Assembly: GCF_037860775.1 (NCBI RefSeq)
Contig: NZ_JBBEWC010000008.1
Coordinates: 248,001-312,000 of the forward strand
Reading direction: 5' to 3'
DNA from: Emticicia soli
GTDB lineage: Bacteria; Bacteroidota; Bacteroidia; Cytophagales; Spirosomataceae
Length of the DNA: 64,000 bases
The notes beneath the pieces are model-generated. The model saw only the letters and a list, made by a program, of their open reading frames with translations. It was not told the origin of the DNA and searched no databases. Below, piece by piece: positions 17,879 through 26,142 of the stretch. The position numbers and the translations under genes are program-made. Positions within the stretch are counted from its first letter, which is position 1. Each line of letters starts with the position of its first letter.

Positions 17879-17942
17879 GTCCCGTAGGGACGATATATCG
17901 GTAGACAGTTCAGCTTTTAAAGTTGAGTATCCCGTAGGGATA
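17879..17942. repeat. Pair of CCCGTAGGGA palindromic repeats
   Basis: Two units 50 bases apart: gtcccgtagggac (17879-17891) and tatcccgtagggata (17928-17942). Each is a short palindrome around CCCGTAGGGA and each is followed by an ATATAT-containing stretch, so the similarity runs to about 25 bases. They lie in the 383-base gap between phhA and marR (17692-18074), which otherwise is AT-rich with no gene. Confidence 0.7.
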
Positions 17943-18074
17943 ATATATTTACTGCAAGCTTTTATTTCAACCTACTTCTGATGATTAATATTTATACGTT
18001 CGAACTTAAAAGAATATTCTGCTATAATGCCTTTAAGCAAGAAAGTATTTTACAAAAGTAGAAAAAACCTTCAA

Positions 18075-18806
18075 TTATTGACACACTAATAATTGTTGCT
18101 CTAAAACTTTTTCAAATTCGGGTAAGGAATGATACAATTGCTCATACGAATCAATGATGAAGTACTTTTTCTGATACTCATCAATCTTTACTTCGGTAGC
18201 AATTATTTCTTCAATATTATAGGGCACTCGCTCGGGTATATCGCTATATAAGCTGTATTCACTTTCGCCGCTTGATGAGAGAATACCACCGCCATAAATT
18301 TTTACTTGTCCGTTTTCTTTTACCAATCCAAACTCAACGGTGTACCAGTATAAGCGTTGCATCATTTTAATTGCGGCTTCGTCTTCAATGTATTTCAACG
18401 AAATCTTGCTGAATTCGGCAAGAAAATCGCAAAAAGCCTGATTGGTCAGTAGCGGCACATGGCCAAAAGTATCATGAAACATATCGGGCTCTTCCAGATA
18501 TTCCAGTTGGTCACGGCGGCGCAGCCATGTCGAAGCCGGAAACTGTTTGGCGGCCATCAACTCAAAAAACTCTTTGATAGGCACCAACCCCGGCACACCA
18601 ATTACCGACCAGCCCGTTAGAGCTTGTAGGCGAGGGTTGAGTTCTTTCTCAAAATCAGGAATATGCGCAGCCACAAAACCCGCTTTCTCTATACCGTCGA
18701 GGTAATCTTTACTGGCTAGCGTGGGCAGTTTCTCTAATTGTCTTTCAAACAGCATACGCCACACTTCGTGGTCGTCGGCTGTGTATGTATCATAAGCTTG
18801 GTTCAT
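18075..18806 (-). CDS. phhA: Phenylalanine 4-monooxygenase
   Basis: Hydroxylates phenylalanine to tyrosine with tetrahydropterin, O2 and non-haem iron. 243 residues, matching the compact bacterial catalytic-domain-only form with no ACT domain. The iron ligands are visible: H111 and H116 (HDTFGHVPLL) and E158 (YWYTVEFGLV). It starts 15 bp after the hppD stop, so it is the last gene of the hmgA-hppD-phhA unit. The recycling enzyme phhB is not in the window. Confidence 0.95.
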   Translation of the reverse strand: MNQAYDTYTADDHEVWRMLFERQLEKLPTLASKDYLDGIEKAGFVAAHIPDFEKELNPRLQALTGWSVIGVPGLVPIKEFFELMAAKQFPASTWLRRRDQLEYLEEPDMFHDTFGHVPLLTNQAFCDFLAEFSKISLKYIEDEAAIKMMQRLYWYTVEFGLVKENGQVKIYGGGILSSSGESEYSLYSDIPERVPYNIEEIIATEVKIDEYQKKYFIIDSYEQLYHSLPEFEKVLEQQLLVCQ

Positions 18807-18821
18807 AATCTTATTCTTTTA

Positions 18822-19952
18822 TCACAAAGTGCCTCTAAGCACCTGCTCTCTTTCAATTGCCTCAAAAAGTGCTTTAAAGTTACCTTTACCAAACGATTTA
18901 GCCCCTTTGCGCTGAATTATCTCAAAAAACATGGTTGGGCGTGGCTCAATTGGCTTGGTAAAAATCTGCAAGAGGTAACCCTCATCGTCTCTATCAACCA
19001 AAATGCCCAGCGATTGCAATTGTTCTATTTCTTCATCAATATCGCCAATGCGGCCTCTTAGTTCTTGGTAATAACTATCGGGTACACGCAAAAACTCTAC
19101 GCCACGTTCACGCAGGTGCGTTACGGTTGTAATAATATCGTCGGTTGCTACGGCTAGGTGTTGAACACCTGCGCCGTCATAAAAATCGAGATACTCTTCC
19201 ACCTGTGATTTTTTCTTACCCTCAGCAGGTTCATTAATCGGAAACTTGATTCGACCATTTCCGTTCGACATTACTTTACTCATAAGTGCCGTATAATCGG
19301 TCGAAATATCTTTGTCATCAAAACTTACCAATTGGTTGAAACCCATCACATTGGCGTAGAAATTCACCCATTCGTTCATCTCGTTCCAGCCTACATTACC
19401 CACCATGTGGTCTACGAATTTCAGCCCAACCGGAGAGGGGTGATAAGCCGGTGCCCATGCACGGAAATTTGGCAGAAAAACGCCGTTGTATTGGCTGCGT
19501 TCTACAAAAATATGTACTGTATCGCCATAAGTATGTATGCCAGAGCGGACTACGGTGCCGTGTTCGTCTTTTTCGTCTACGGGTTCCATATAAGGTTTTG
19601 CCCCACGCGAGATAGTCTCATAATAGGCATCACGGGCGTCGTCAACCCAAAGGGCCACTACTTTTACACCATCGCCGTGTTTATCGATATGTTTTCCGAT
19701 TTCGGTGCCGCCGTGTAGAGGCGATGTAAGCACCAGCCGTATTTTGCCTTGTTGCAAAACATAACTCTCTCGGTCTTTCAGTCCTGTTTCAAGTCCGGCA
19801 TACGCCAACGGCTGGAAACCAAAAGCAGATTGATAATAATGGGCTGCCTGTTTACAGTTACCTACATAGAGTTCCAGATAATCAGTGCCGTTAATAGGCA
19901 GAAAATCGGTATTTTCTGCCTTGTCGATTGTGTTTTTTGATTGATGAAGCAT
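18822..19952 (-). CDS. hppD: 4-hydroxyphenylpyruvate dioxygenase
   Basis: Converts 4-hydroxyphenylpyruvate to homogentisate with Fe(II) and O2. 376 residues with two VOC domains; the C-terminal one is catalytic. The iron triad is H182 (FVDHMVGNV), H265 (GVQHLAVATDDI) and E344 (MFFEIIQRKG), all in place. It starts 28 bp past the hmgA stop and ends 15 bp before phhA. The aminotransferase making its substrate from tyrosine is not recognisable here. Confidence 0.96.
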   Translation of the reverse strand: MLHQSKNTIDKAENTDFLPINGTDYLELYVGNCKQAAHYYQSAFGFQPLAYAGLETGLKDRESYVLQQGKIRLVLTSPLHGGTEIGKHIDKHGDGVKVVALWVDDARDAYYETISRGAKPYMEPVDEKDEHGTVVRSGIHTYGDTVHIFVERSQYNGVFLPNFRAWAPAYHPSPVGLKFVDHMVGNVGWNEMNEWVNFYANVMGFNQLVSFDDKDISTDYTALMSKVMSNGNGRIKFPINEPAEGKKKSQVEEYLDFYDGAGVQHLAVATDDIITTVTHLRERGVEFLRVPDSYYQELRGRIGDIDEEIEQLQSLGILVDRDDEGYLLQIFTKPIEPRPTMFFEIIQRKGAKSFGKGNFKALFEAIEREQVLRGTL

Positions 19953-19980
19953 AATTGCGAAGTTTTTTTGTGGAATTCTG

Positions 19981-21141
19981 TTAATCTATCCAGCTATGAA
20001 AATACTTGCCGTCGTCAAGTTTCAGTGCATCCTCTGTAAGCATCAGCGGTCTGAAAGTATCAACCATTACGGCCAGTTCCTGTGTTTCTTTTTTGCCGAT
20101 ACTGCGCTCCATTGCCCCCGGGTGTGGCCCGTGTGGTATACCACCCGGATGTAGTGTAATGTGCCCCTGTGCTATGTCATTACGGCTCATAAAATCACCA
20201 TCAACATAATATATCACTTCGTCGGAATCGATGTTTGAGTGATTATATGGCGCCGGAATGGCCTGTGGGTGGTAGTCGTACAGCCGAGGACAAAACGAAC
20301 ACACCACAAAGGCATCAGTCTGGAATGTCTGATGCACCGGCGGTGGCTGATGTACACGCCCCGTAATAGGCTCAAAATTGTGTATCGAAAAGCCCCACGG
20401 ATAATTGAAACCATCAAAACCCACTACATCGAAAGGGTGATACTGGTAAACAAGGCTGTGAAGCTGGTTTTGTTTTTTTATTTTTATGATAAACTCACCC
20501 TTTTCGTCGTGCGTTTCAAGGTTTTCAGGGAGTTTATAATCTCGCTCACAAAACGGCGAATGCTCTTGCATTTGCCCGAAATGATTACGGTATCTTTTGG
20601 GCGTATAAATAGGCGAGTGCGATTCTATATAGAAAATACGGTTATCGGCCGTATCAAAATCAATCTGGTAAATCATACCTCTGGGTATTACCAGATAATC
20701 GCCGTATTCAAAACTGATATTACCTAATTGTGTGCGAAGCGTGCCAGAGCCTTTATGGATAAACAGCAGCTCGTCGGCATCGGCATTTTTATAGAAATAT
20801 TCTCTAAGCGATTGCCTTGGTGCTGCTAGCCCGATGATACAATCTTTGTTTACCAACAACGGCACACGGCTGTCGAGAAAATCGTCTTTTGCTTGCACAT
20901 TAAAGCCAATCAGCTTGCGCATCATTAGTTGGTGCGTGTCGGCCAATTTGGGGTTTAAGTCTTTGCTATCCAATATTTGCATCACCTGCGTAGGCCGATG
21001 TATATGATACATAAGCGAAGCCATGCCATCGAACCCGATAGTGCCAAAGAGCTGCTCGTAATACAGCCCGCTGCCATCAGGTTTCTGGAATTGCGTGTGG
21101 CGTTTAGCAGGTATTTTCCCTAGTTTATGATAGATAGGCAT
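19981..21141 (-). CDS. hmgA: Homogentisate 1,2-dioxygenase
   Basis: Opens the homogentisate ring to maleylacetoacetate. 386 residues from the ATG at 21141; a TTG ten codons upstream is in frame, but it would place translation inside the proposed operator and transcript start. The cupin-type fold shows LLFIHKGSGTLRTQLGNISFEYGDYLVIPRG as two shorter adjacent strands and a C-terminal HPGGIPHGPHPGA stretch carrying iron-binding histidines. Shorter than the roughly 430-450-residue human/Pseudomonas form, as is common in Bacteroidota. First gene of hmgA-hppD-phhA. Confidence 0.94.
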   Translation of the reverse strand: MPIYHKLGKIPAKRHTQFQKPDGSGLYYEQLFGTIGFDGMASLMYHIHRPTQVMQILDSKDLNPKLADTHQLMMRKLIGFNVQAKDDFLDSRVPLLVNKDCIIGLAAPRQSLREYFYKNADADELLFIHKGSGTLRTQLGNISFEYGDYLVIPRGMIYQIDFDTADNRIFYIESHSPIYTPKRYRNHFGQMQEHSPFCERDYKLPENLETHDEKGEFIIKIKKQNQLHSLVYQYHPFDVVGFDGFNYPWGFSIHNFEPITGRVHQPPPVHQTFQTDAFVVCSFCPRLYDYHPQAIPAPYNHSNIDSDEVIYYVDGDFMSRNDIAQGHITLHPGGIPHGPHPGAMERSIGKKETQELAVMVDTFRPLMLTEDALKLDDGKYFHSWID

Positions 21142-21151
21142 ATATTTGCTA

Positions 21152-21199
21152 TAACAATTATTGTTAAGCAAAATAAAGAAAAAATAATTGTTATGACAA
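21152..21199 (-). promoter_or_regulatory. hmgA promoter with overlapping palindromic operator
   Basis: On the minus strand TTG (21199-21197) is followed after 20 bases by TTATTTTG (21176-21169), one mismatch from TAnnTTTG. A perfect palindrome TAACAAT-T-ATTGTTA (21152-21166) sits at the expected transcript start. A second copy of the half site (ATAACAATTAT) lies at 21184-21194, between the two promoter boxes. The arrangement suits a dimeric repressor such as the nearby MarR protein; that pairing is inferred. Confidence 0.55.
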
Positions 21200-21350
21200 G
21201 TAAATTAGTAATATTTTTTTATTGAATAGGATTTAATGAATATTTAATGATTGGTTGTTTTTGTGTTGATAGGAAGGTTTAAAGAGTAAATAGCCATAAA
21301 AATAACATTCCATTTCGTCTCTACAAATGCATTTAATTCCCTTAATATTA

Positions 21351-21513
21351 AGAAACTGTTTGAGTTAAATTTTGAAAATGAAAAAGAATGTTTTTTGTTT
21401 CAAGACGAGATTTAAAAACCGGAGTTTAGCAGAGCTAAATGAGGATTTTTAAAGCGAAGTATTGAACAAAAAGCGACTTTTTCAATTCAACAAGATTAAC
21501 TCAAACAGTTTCT
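21351..21513. mobile_element. MITE-like element B (163 bp)
   Basis: Perfect 18-bp terminal inverted repeats, agaaactgtttgagttaa at 21351-21368 and its inverse at 21496-21513. There is no open frame. The interior has a second inverted section (gatttaaaaaccggag at 21409-21424). Its right 37 bases match the left end of element A (5253-5361) with one difference. No obvious target-site duplication is visible beyond the ends. It is probably a non-autonomous element whose transposase lies elsewhere. Confidence 0.8.
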
Positions 21514-21605
21514 AAAGTATTAAAGCCAACCAAATAAAACGTCTTTCTGCACATGAACTTTTATTTTTGAAACAATGTTGCAAAAATAAAAAATAACGTA
21601 AAACC

Positions 21606-21851
21606 ATGATAGAAGTTTTTATCACCGATATTCAAACCCAGATGCAAGCAGATAGTATGCTTGAAATTTTGAAAAAGAGTTTTCCTGAACTGAAATTTAA
21701 TTTTGATTTGAGCAGCTCCGATGCACCTTTCCCTTGTGGAAATAATATTTTAAGAGCAGAAGGAGCAATGATTAATGCCGAAAGCATAATTGCAACACTC
21801 AATAAATCTGCGTTTAAATGTGAGGTATTAGAAGATAAAATCTGTGTATAA
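21606..21851 (+). CDS. Conserved-looking small protein (81 aa), function unknown
   Basis: 81 residues. It begins MIEVFITDIQTQMQA and alternates predicted strand-helix-strand-strand-helix-strand, a ferredoxin-like pattern reminiscent of small metal-binding HMA-type domains. However, it lacks a CxxC motif; cysteines are single (C44, C73, C80). It starts with a clear ATG and ends two bases before the ATG of the methyltransferase, so the pair is translationally linked. No function assigned. Confidence 0.65.
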   Translation: MIEVFITDIQTQMQADSMLEILKKSFPELKFNFDLSSSDAPFPCGNNILRAEGAMINAESIIATLNKSAFKCEVLEDKICV

Positions 21852-21853
21852 AT

Positions 21854-22453
21854 ATGGAATTCTGGGAAGCTAACTTTATTGAAAAACAAGAAATGTGGGG
21901 CTTTGAGCCATCACGTTCGGCTGTATTGACCAAAGATTTTTTCGTTGAAAAATCCATAAAAAATATGCTCATTCCGGGCATTGGTTATGGCCGAAATGCC
22001 CAGGTTTTCAGAGACAATGGCATTGCCGTAACTGGCATTGAGATTTCTAAAACTGCTATTGACATGGCAAAAAAGCACTATGGCAATGACATGACCATTT
22101 ATCATGGCTCAGTAGTGGATATGCCGTTTGATACTCAGCAATACGATGGTATTTTTTGCTATGCACTTATTCATTTATTAGATGCCGACGAAAGAAAGAA
22201 ACTCATCAGTGATTGTTACAAACAACTTTCAGAAGGTGGATACATGGTTTTTACGGCTATTTCAAAAAAGGCTCATACCTATGGCAAAGGCAATTTTATC
22301 AGCAAAGACCGCTATGAGATATTTGAGGGAGTAAAAATGTTTTTTTATGACATAGAATCTATCCGTGAAGAATTTAAAGATTTCGGATTGTTTGAAATCA
22401 CAGAAATAGAAGAGAGTTTTCCGTTTTATTTGATTAAGTGTAGGAAGAGGTAG
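21854..22453 (+). CDS. Class I SAM-dependent methyltransferase
   Basis: 199 residues. The SAM-binding glycine loop is LIPGIGYGRNAQVF (about 41-54), followed by the acidic end of strand 2 (VTGIEIS) and motif III-like DGIFCYALIHLLD. The opening EFWEANFIEKQEMWGFEPS resembles thiopurine/tellurite-type methyltransferases. Substrate unknown. It is cotranscribed with the 81-residue protein (2-bp gap) and followed by GC-rich palindromes shared with the convergent acs gene. Confidence 0.83.
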   Translation: MEFWEANFIEKQEMWGFEPSRSAVLTKDFFVEKSIKNMLIPGIGYGRNAQVFRDNGIAVTGIEISKTAIDMAKKHYGNDMTIYHGSVVDMPFDTQQYDGIFCYALIHLLDADERKKLISDCYKQLSEGGYMVFTAISKKAHTYGKGNFISKDRYEIFEGVKMFFYDIESIREEFKDFGLFEITEIEESFPFYLIKCRKR

Positions 22454-22506
22454 AAGGGAATCAATTAATATGAGAAATGTATTTTGGAAGAGAAGTTTTG
22501 TTTAAA

Positions 22507-22610
22507 TAACCCCACCCTACACGGGTCGCCCTAACCCTCTCCAACAGTGGGGAGAAAACTTGAATTTATCTCCCTTCCCCATTGTTGGGGAAGGGTCGGG
22601 GATGGGGTTT
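22507..22610. repeat. GC-rich palindrome pair, second locus
   Basis: The right unit (22570-22610) matches the units at 11433-11597, including ccttcccc...ggggaagg and ggggatgggg. The left unit (22507-22558) is a decayed inverse copy. Again it lies between convergent genes (methyltransferase and acs), where it probably serves as a two-way transcription stop. Confidence 0.78.
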
Positions 22611-22624
22611 ATTTTATCAAAATC

Positions 22625-24526
22625 CTACTTTAACAACTGCGCACCATTCTTTATTTCTTCTACTACATTCGGGTCGAGTAGGGTAGAGGTATCGCCTAGA
22701 TTGGCTGTTTCGCCTTCGGCTATTTTTCTTAAGATACGGCGCATGATTTTGCCTGAACGGGTTTTAGGCAAACCACTCACAAACTGAATTTTGTCAGGTT
22801 TTGCAATGGGCCCGATAACTCTCGAAACTGTTGCCAGAATATCTCGACGGGTCAAATCTAAATCATTCAGATGGCTTTCGCAGATTACATACGCATAAAT
22901 ACCTTGCCCTTTAATATCATGCGGATAACCCACTACCGCCGACTCAACTACGCCCGTGTGCATATTGATAGCGTTTTCTACCTCGGCAGTACCGATTCTA
23001 TGGCCTGACACGTTCAATACATCATCAACACGGCCAGTAATTCTATAGAAACCGTTTTCATCTCGCATAGCGCCGTCGCCTGTAAAATACAGATTCGGGT
23101 AAGCCGAGAAATAATTGGTACGGCATCGCTCATGGTCGCCCCAGGTAGTGCGGATAGTAGATGGCCACGGGAATTTGATACATAAATTACCACTCACGTT
23201 TCCACCCAGAATCTCGTTGCCGTTTTCGTCAACAAGCATCATCTGAATACCCGGCAACGGAAGCGAAGCCCACGCTGGTTTCAATGGTGTAATGCCAGCC
23301 AATGCCGAAATCATAATACCACCTGTTTCGGTTTGCCACCAGGTATCAACCACCGGACAATTGTCTTTACCGATGTTTTTAGAGTACCAATGCCAAGCTT
23401 CTTCGTTGATTGGCTCTCCTACCGAACCCAAAACTTTTAGTGAACTCAGGTCTTTACCCTCAACGTATTCAAGCCCAAAGCCCATCAATGAGCGTATGGC
23501 TGTTGGCGCAGTATATAAAATATTAACTTTGTGTTTTTCTACAATATCCCAGAAACGCCCGGCATCAGGGTAGGTTGGCACACCTTCAAACATCAACGAG
23601 ATTGCCCCACAAGCCAAAGGCCCGTAAACAATGTAAGAGTGTCCAGTTATCCAGCCAATGTCAGCCGTACAAAAATGTACCATACCCGGTTTATACTGAA
23701 ACACGTTCATGAACGTATAAGCCGAATAAACCATATAACCACCACAGGTATGCACTACACCTTTGGGTTTTCCGGTCGAGCCAGAGGTATAAAGAATGAA
23801 AAGCGGGTCTTCTGAGTCCATTTCCTCTGCCGGACAGTCAGAGTTTACGAATTTTACTTCTTCTTCCCACCATACATCACGGCCTTTAATCATACTTACA
23901 GGCGTGCGTGTACGGGTAGCTACAATCACTTTCTTTACAGTAGGGCAGCCAATCAGGGCATCGTCTACCGTATCCTTCATCGGAATCGTCTTGTTACCAC
24001 GCACGGCTCCGTCGGTTGTAATTACTGCCACACACTGCGAGTCGTTAATACGGTCGGCAATAGAAGACGCCGAAAAACCACCAAATACTACCGAGTGAAT
24101 AGCACCGATACGTGCGCAGGCCAAAGTAGCCACGGCAAGCTCGGGTATCATAGGCATATAAATACAAACCCGGTCGCCTTTTTTTACGCCATTGCGTTTA
24201 AGCACATTGGCAAAACTACATACACGGTCGAACAATTGACGATAGGTAAGCGTAATACTATCTTCGCTTGGGTCGTTTGGTTCCCAGATAAGGGCAGGTT
24301 GTTGAGGCTTGTCTCTTACGTGGCGGTCGAGGCAATTTTCGGTAATATTAAGTTTACCACCTACAAACCACTGTATTTTAGGCTCTTTGAAGTTCCAGTC
24401 TAATACTTTTGTCCAAGGCTTTTTCCATTCAAAATTATTGGCAGCAATCTCAGCCCAGAAGCCTTCAGGGTCTTGCACACTAGCCTCATAGGCTTTTTGA
24501 TACTCTTCGTAGGATTGAATAAGCAT
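22625..24526 (-). CDS. acs: Acetyl-CoA synthetase
   Basis: Activates acetate to acetyl-CoA with ATP and CoA. 633 residues, normal length for the AMP-forming ANL enzyme. Key motifs are the P-loop-like YTSGSTGKPKGV, the WWQTETGG motif with its conserved tryptophan typical of acetate-specific enzymes, YFTGDGAMRDENGFYRITGRVDD split over two adjacent segments, and the C-terminal SGKIMRR lysine (K593), the usual regulatory acetylation site. The next genes upstream on the same strand are an acyltransferase, a small membrane protein and an MFS transporter, separated by a 329-base gap with hairpins. Confidence 0.96.
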   Translation of the reverse strand: MLIQSYEEYQKAYEASVQDPEGFWAEIAANNFEWKKPWTKVLDWNFKEPKIQWFVGGKLNITENCLDRHVRDKPQQPALIWEPNDPSEDSITLTYRQLFDRVCSFANVLKRNGVKKGDRVCIYMPMIPELAVATLACARIGAIHSVVFGGFSASSIADRINDSQCVAVITTDGAVRGNKTIPMKDTVDDALIGCPTVKKVIVATRTRTPVSMIKGRDVWWEEEVKFVNSDCPAEEMDSEDPLFILYTSGSTGKPKGVVHTCGGYMVYSAYTFMNVFQYKPGMVHFCTADIGWITGHSYIVYGPLACGAISLMFEGVPTYPDAGRFWDIVEKHKVNILYTAPTAIRSLMGFGLEYVEGKDLSSLKVLGSVGEPINEEAWHWYSKNIGKDNCPVVDTWWQTETGGIMISALAGITPLKPAWASLPLPGIQMMLVDENGNEILGGNVSGNLCIKFPWPSTIRTTWGDHERCRTNYFSAYPNLYFTGDGAMRDENGFYRITGRVDDVLNVSGHRIGTAEVENAINMHTGVVESAVVGYPHDIKGQGIYAYVICESHLNDLDLTRRDILATVSRVIGPIAKPDKIQFVSGLPKTRSGKIMRRILRKIAEGETANLGDTSTLLDPNVVEEIKNGAQLLK

Positions 24527-24582
24527 AATTGAATAATAGGGTAAATAGGATTATAATAATGGTACTCCGAAATATGGTTGGG

Positions 24583-24772
24583 TGTAGCAAGGAACTTGCT
24601 ACATGGTAGAGGAGTATTAATTGAGATTCAGAGAATAAATGGTTTTGTACATACCATTAGATATTGTTGAAAATGTATAATAAAATGCCCGAAGATGTTT
24701 GCGTGTAGAGACAGGGCATTGCCCTGTCTCTACCAAATCCGGCATTTATCAGAGAAATTTATTTTCTGAATC
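24583..24772. repeat. Nested palindromes upstream of acs
   Basis: Three structures fill the 24527-24855 gap. A 9-bp hairpin tgtagcaag/cttgctaca with a GAA loop lies at 24583-24603. A 29-base near-perfect palindrome gtagagacagggca-t-inverse lies at 24705-24733. Outer arms (24625-24640 and 24757-24772) match at 15 of 16 positions. The central palindrome shares its GTAGAGAC ends with the element at 1790-1965. No gene in the gap. Confidence 0.75.
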
Positions 24773-24855
24773 TTGCTTGATACCCACTACAAATCTATCG
24801 TAAATAAATAATTGTCTATTCTTTTTTAAATTAACCCTGCAAATATCGCAGATAA

Positions 24856-25908
24856 TTAGCCTACAATCCAACTACCTACTTTAGGAATTTTGCTGATAAT
24901 CTTTACAATCAGGTAGCTGATAACTGCCGTTAGTAAAAAATGAACGCTGATACCGACTAATGGATTAATCCATGTAAAGTTAATCTGGTACTCGCGTGAT
25001 AGTATCCTTAAAATTAAGGCATGAACCAGATATACGCCATAGCTGGTTATATCTAATTCTTGCATGAGTCTTGGTAAAAAATCAACATCACAGGCTTTCT
25101 GAAAAAGCAAAAATATCGAAACTGACATCAGCATAACAGGTATGCTCAGGTAGTCGGTATAATCGTAAACATATTTGCCTGCCTTCCACGATACAACATA
25201 ACAAATATAGGCAGCTAATGCCCAAGATGCTAAAAATAAGAGGATAAGCATACTTTTTGAGAGTTTTGTGCCTGTTTTGCCTAGCCAATAGCCCAGCACA
25301 AAATAACCTACAAAGCCCGTAAAATACCTGATATCGAACTTGATTTCGAAGCCAAACCACTTATTTACCAAGGTATAAACCACATTGCCAACAAACCACA
25401 AAAAGATAAAATATCTTATTTCGTTCTGCTGAATATTAGGATTAGGGCTGTTTTCGGTGCCTTTTATCCATCGGCTTATAATAGGTGTAAATGCATAAAT
25501 GCCCAAAAGCATATATACAAACCACAAATGCCCTGAGCCACCACCGCCACCGCTTAGTATTTTTTGAGTAAAATCACCGATTGTCCACGGAGTTCGTTCG
25601 TTGGGTTGTCCTTTAAAATTAGACCAAATGATATACACCAGGCTCCAGATTACAAACGGGACAAAGATACGGGTGAGGCGTTTTTTCAGGAAACTATTTA
25701 ATTCTTCATATTTACCAATGAGTAAATAACCCGAGAGCATCACAAAAACAGGCACGGCGAATCGGCCAAAGACATTAATAATATGGCAAATCCACCAGTC
25801 AGTATAGGCTAATTTCTTAACATGCAGCGAGCCAAAGCCCGCTGCATGCAATAAAATAACCGTTAGTGTTGCAAATACCCGCAGGTTGCTTACCCAGTAT
25901 TTTTTCAT
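24856..25908 (-). CDS. Acyltransferase family 3 membrane protein
   Basis: 350 residues with about ten membrane helices of the acyltransferase-3 fold. The N-terminal helix carries the conserved arginine and histidine (NLRVFATLTVILLHAAGFG), with RFAVPVFVMLSGYLL and RIFVPFVIW following. Such proteins acylate sugars, glycans or lipids at the inner membrane; the target here is unknown. Its ATG overlaps the stop of the small membrane protein by 4 bp, indicating cotranscription and coupling. Confidence 0.86.
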   Translation of the reverse strand: MKKYWVSNLRVFATLTVILLHAAGFGSLHVKKLAYTDWWICHIINVFGRFAVPVFVMLSGYLLIGKYEELNSFLKKRLTRIFVPFVIWSLVYIIWSNFKGQPNERTPWTIGDFTQKILSGGGGGSGHLWFVYMLLGIYAFTPIISRWIKGTENSPNPNIQQNEIRYFIFLWFVGNVVYTLVNKWFGFEIKFDIRYFTGFVGYFVLGYWLGKTGTKLSKSMLILLFLASWALAAYICYVVSWKAGKYVYDYTDYLSIPVMLMSVSIFLLFQKACDVDFLPRLMQELDITSYGVYLVHALILRILSREYQINFTWINPLVGISVHFLLTAVISYLIVKIISKIPKVGSWIVG

Positions 25909-26138
25909 AGTTTTTCACCATTCTTGGTGCTGTATTCGCCTTGCATGGCATAATAACCGAATATAGACATTCCCAGCGAGATAATTGGTGCCAATATAAA
26001 AGTGTAAATAATAGCAGGCACCAAATCGTTGCCGCCGCTTTGCCACAATGGCAAGGCCTGAAAATATATTAAATAGATACCGGCACTTATGCCTACCAGT
26101 ATCCATAAGTATCCCAATGCTTTTCTGATTGCGTTCAT
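25905..26138 (-). CDS. Small two-helix membrane protein (77 aa)
   Basis: 77 residues from the ATG at 26138, with two hydrophobic helices (about 7-27 and 42-65) and a charged tail. The longer reading to 26171 would run into the MFS gene's end; the ATG at 26138 leaves a 4-bp gap. Small proteins of this size accompany MHS-type MFS transporters in Bacteroidota (I believe the DUF6814 type, not verified). By analogy with YjcH beside ActP it may assist the transporter (inference). Confidence 0.7.
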   Translation of the reverse strand: MNAIRKALGYLWILVGISAGIYLIYFQALPLWQSGGNDLVPAIIYTFILAPIISLGMSIFGYYAMQGEYSTKNGEKL

Positions 26139-26142
26139 AGTT

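Noticed and set aside
17879..17942. CRISPR-like repeat pair
   Set aside because: Only two short, non-identical palindromic units and no cas genes; not a CRISPR array.
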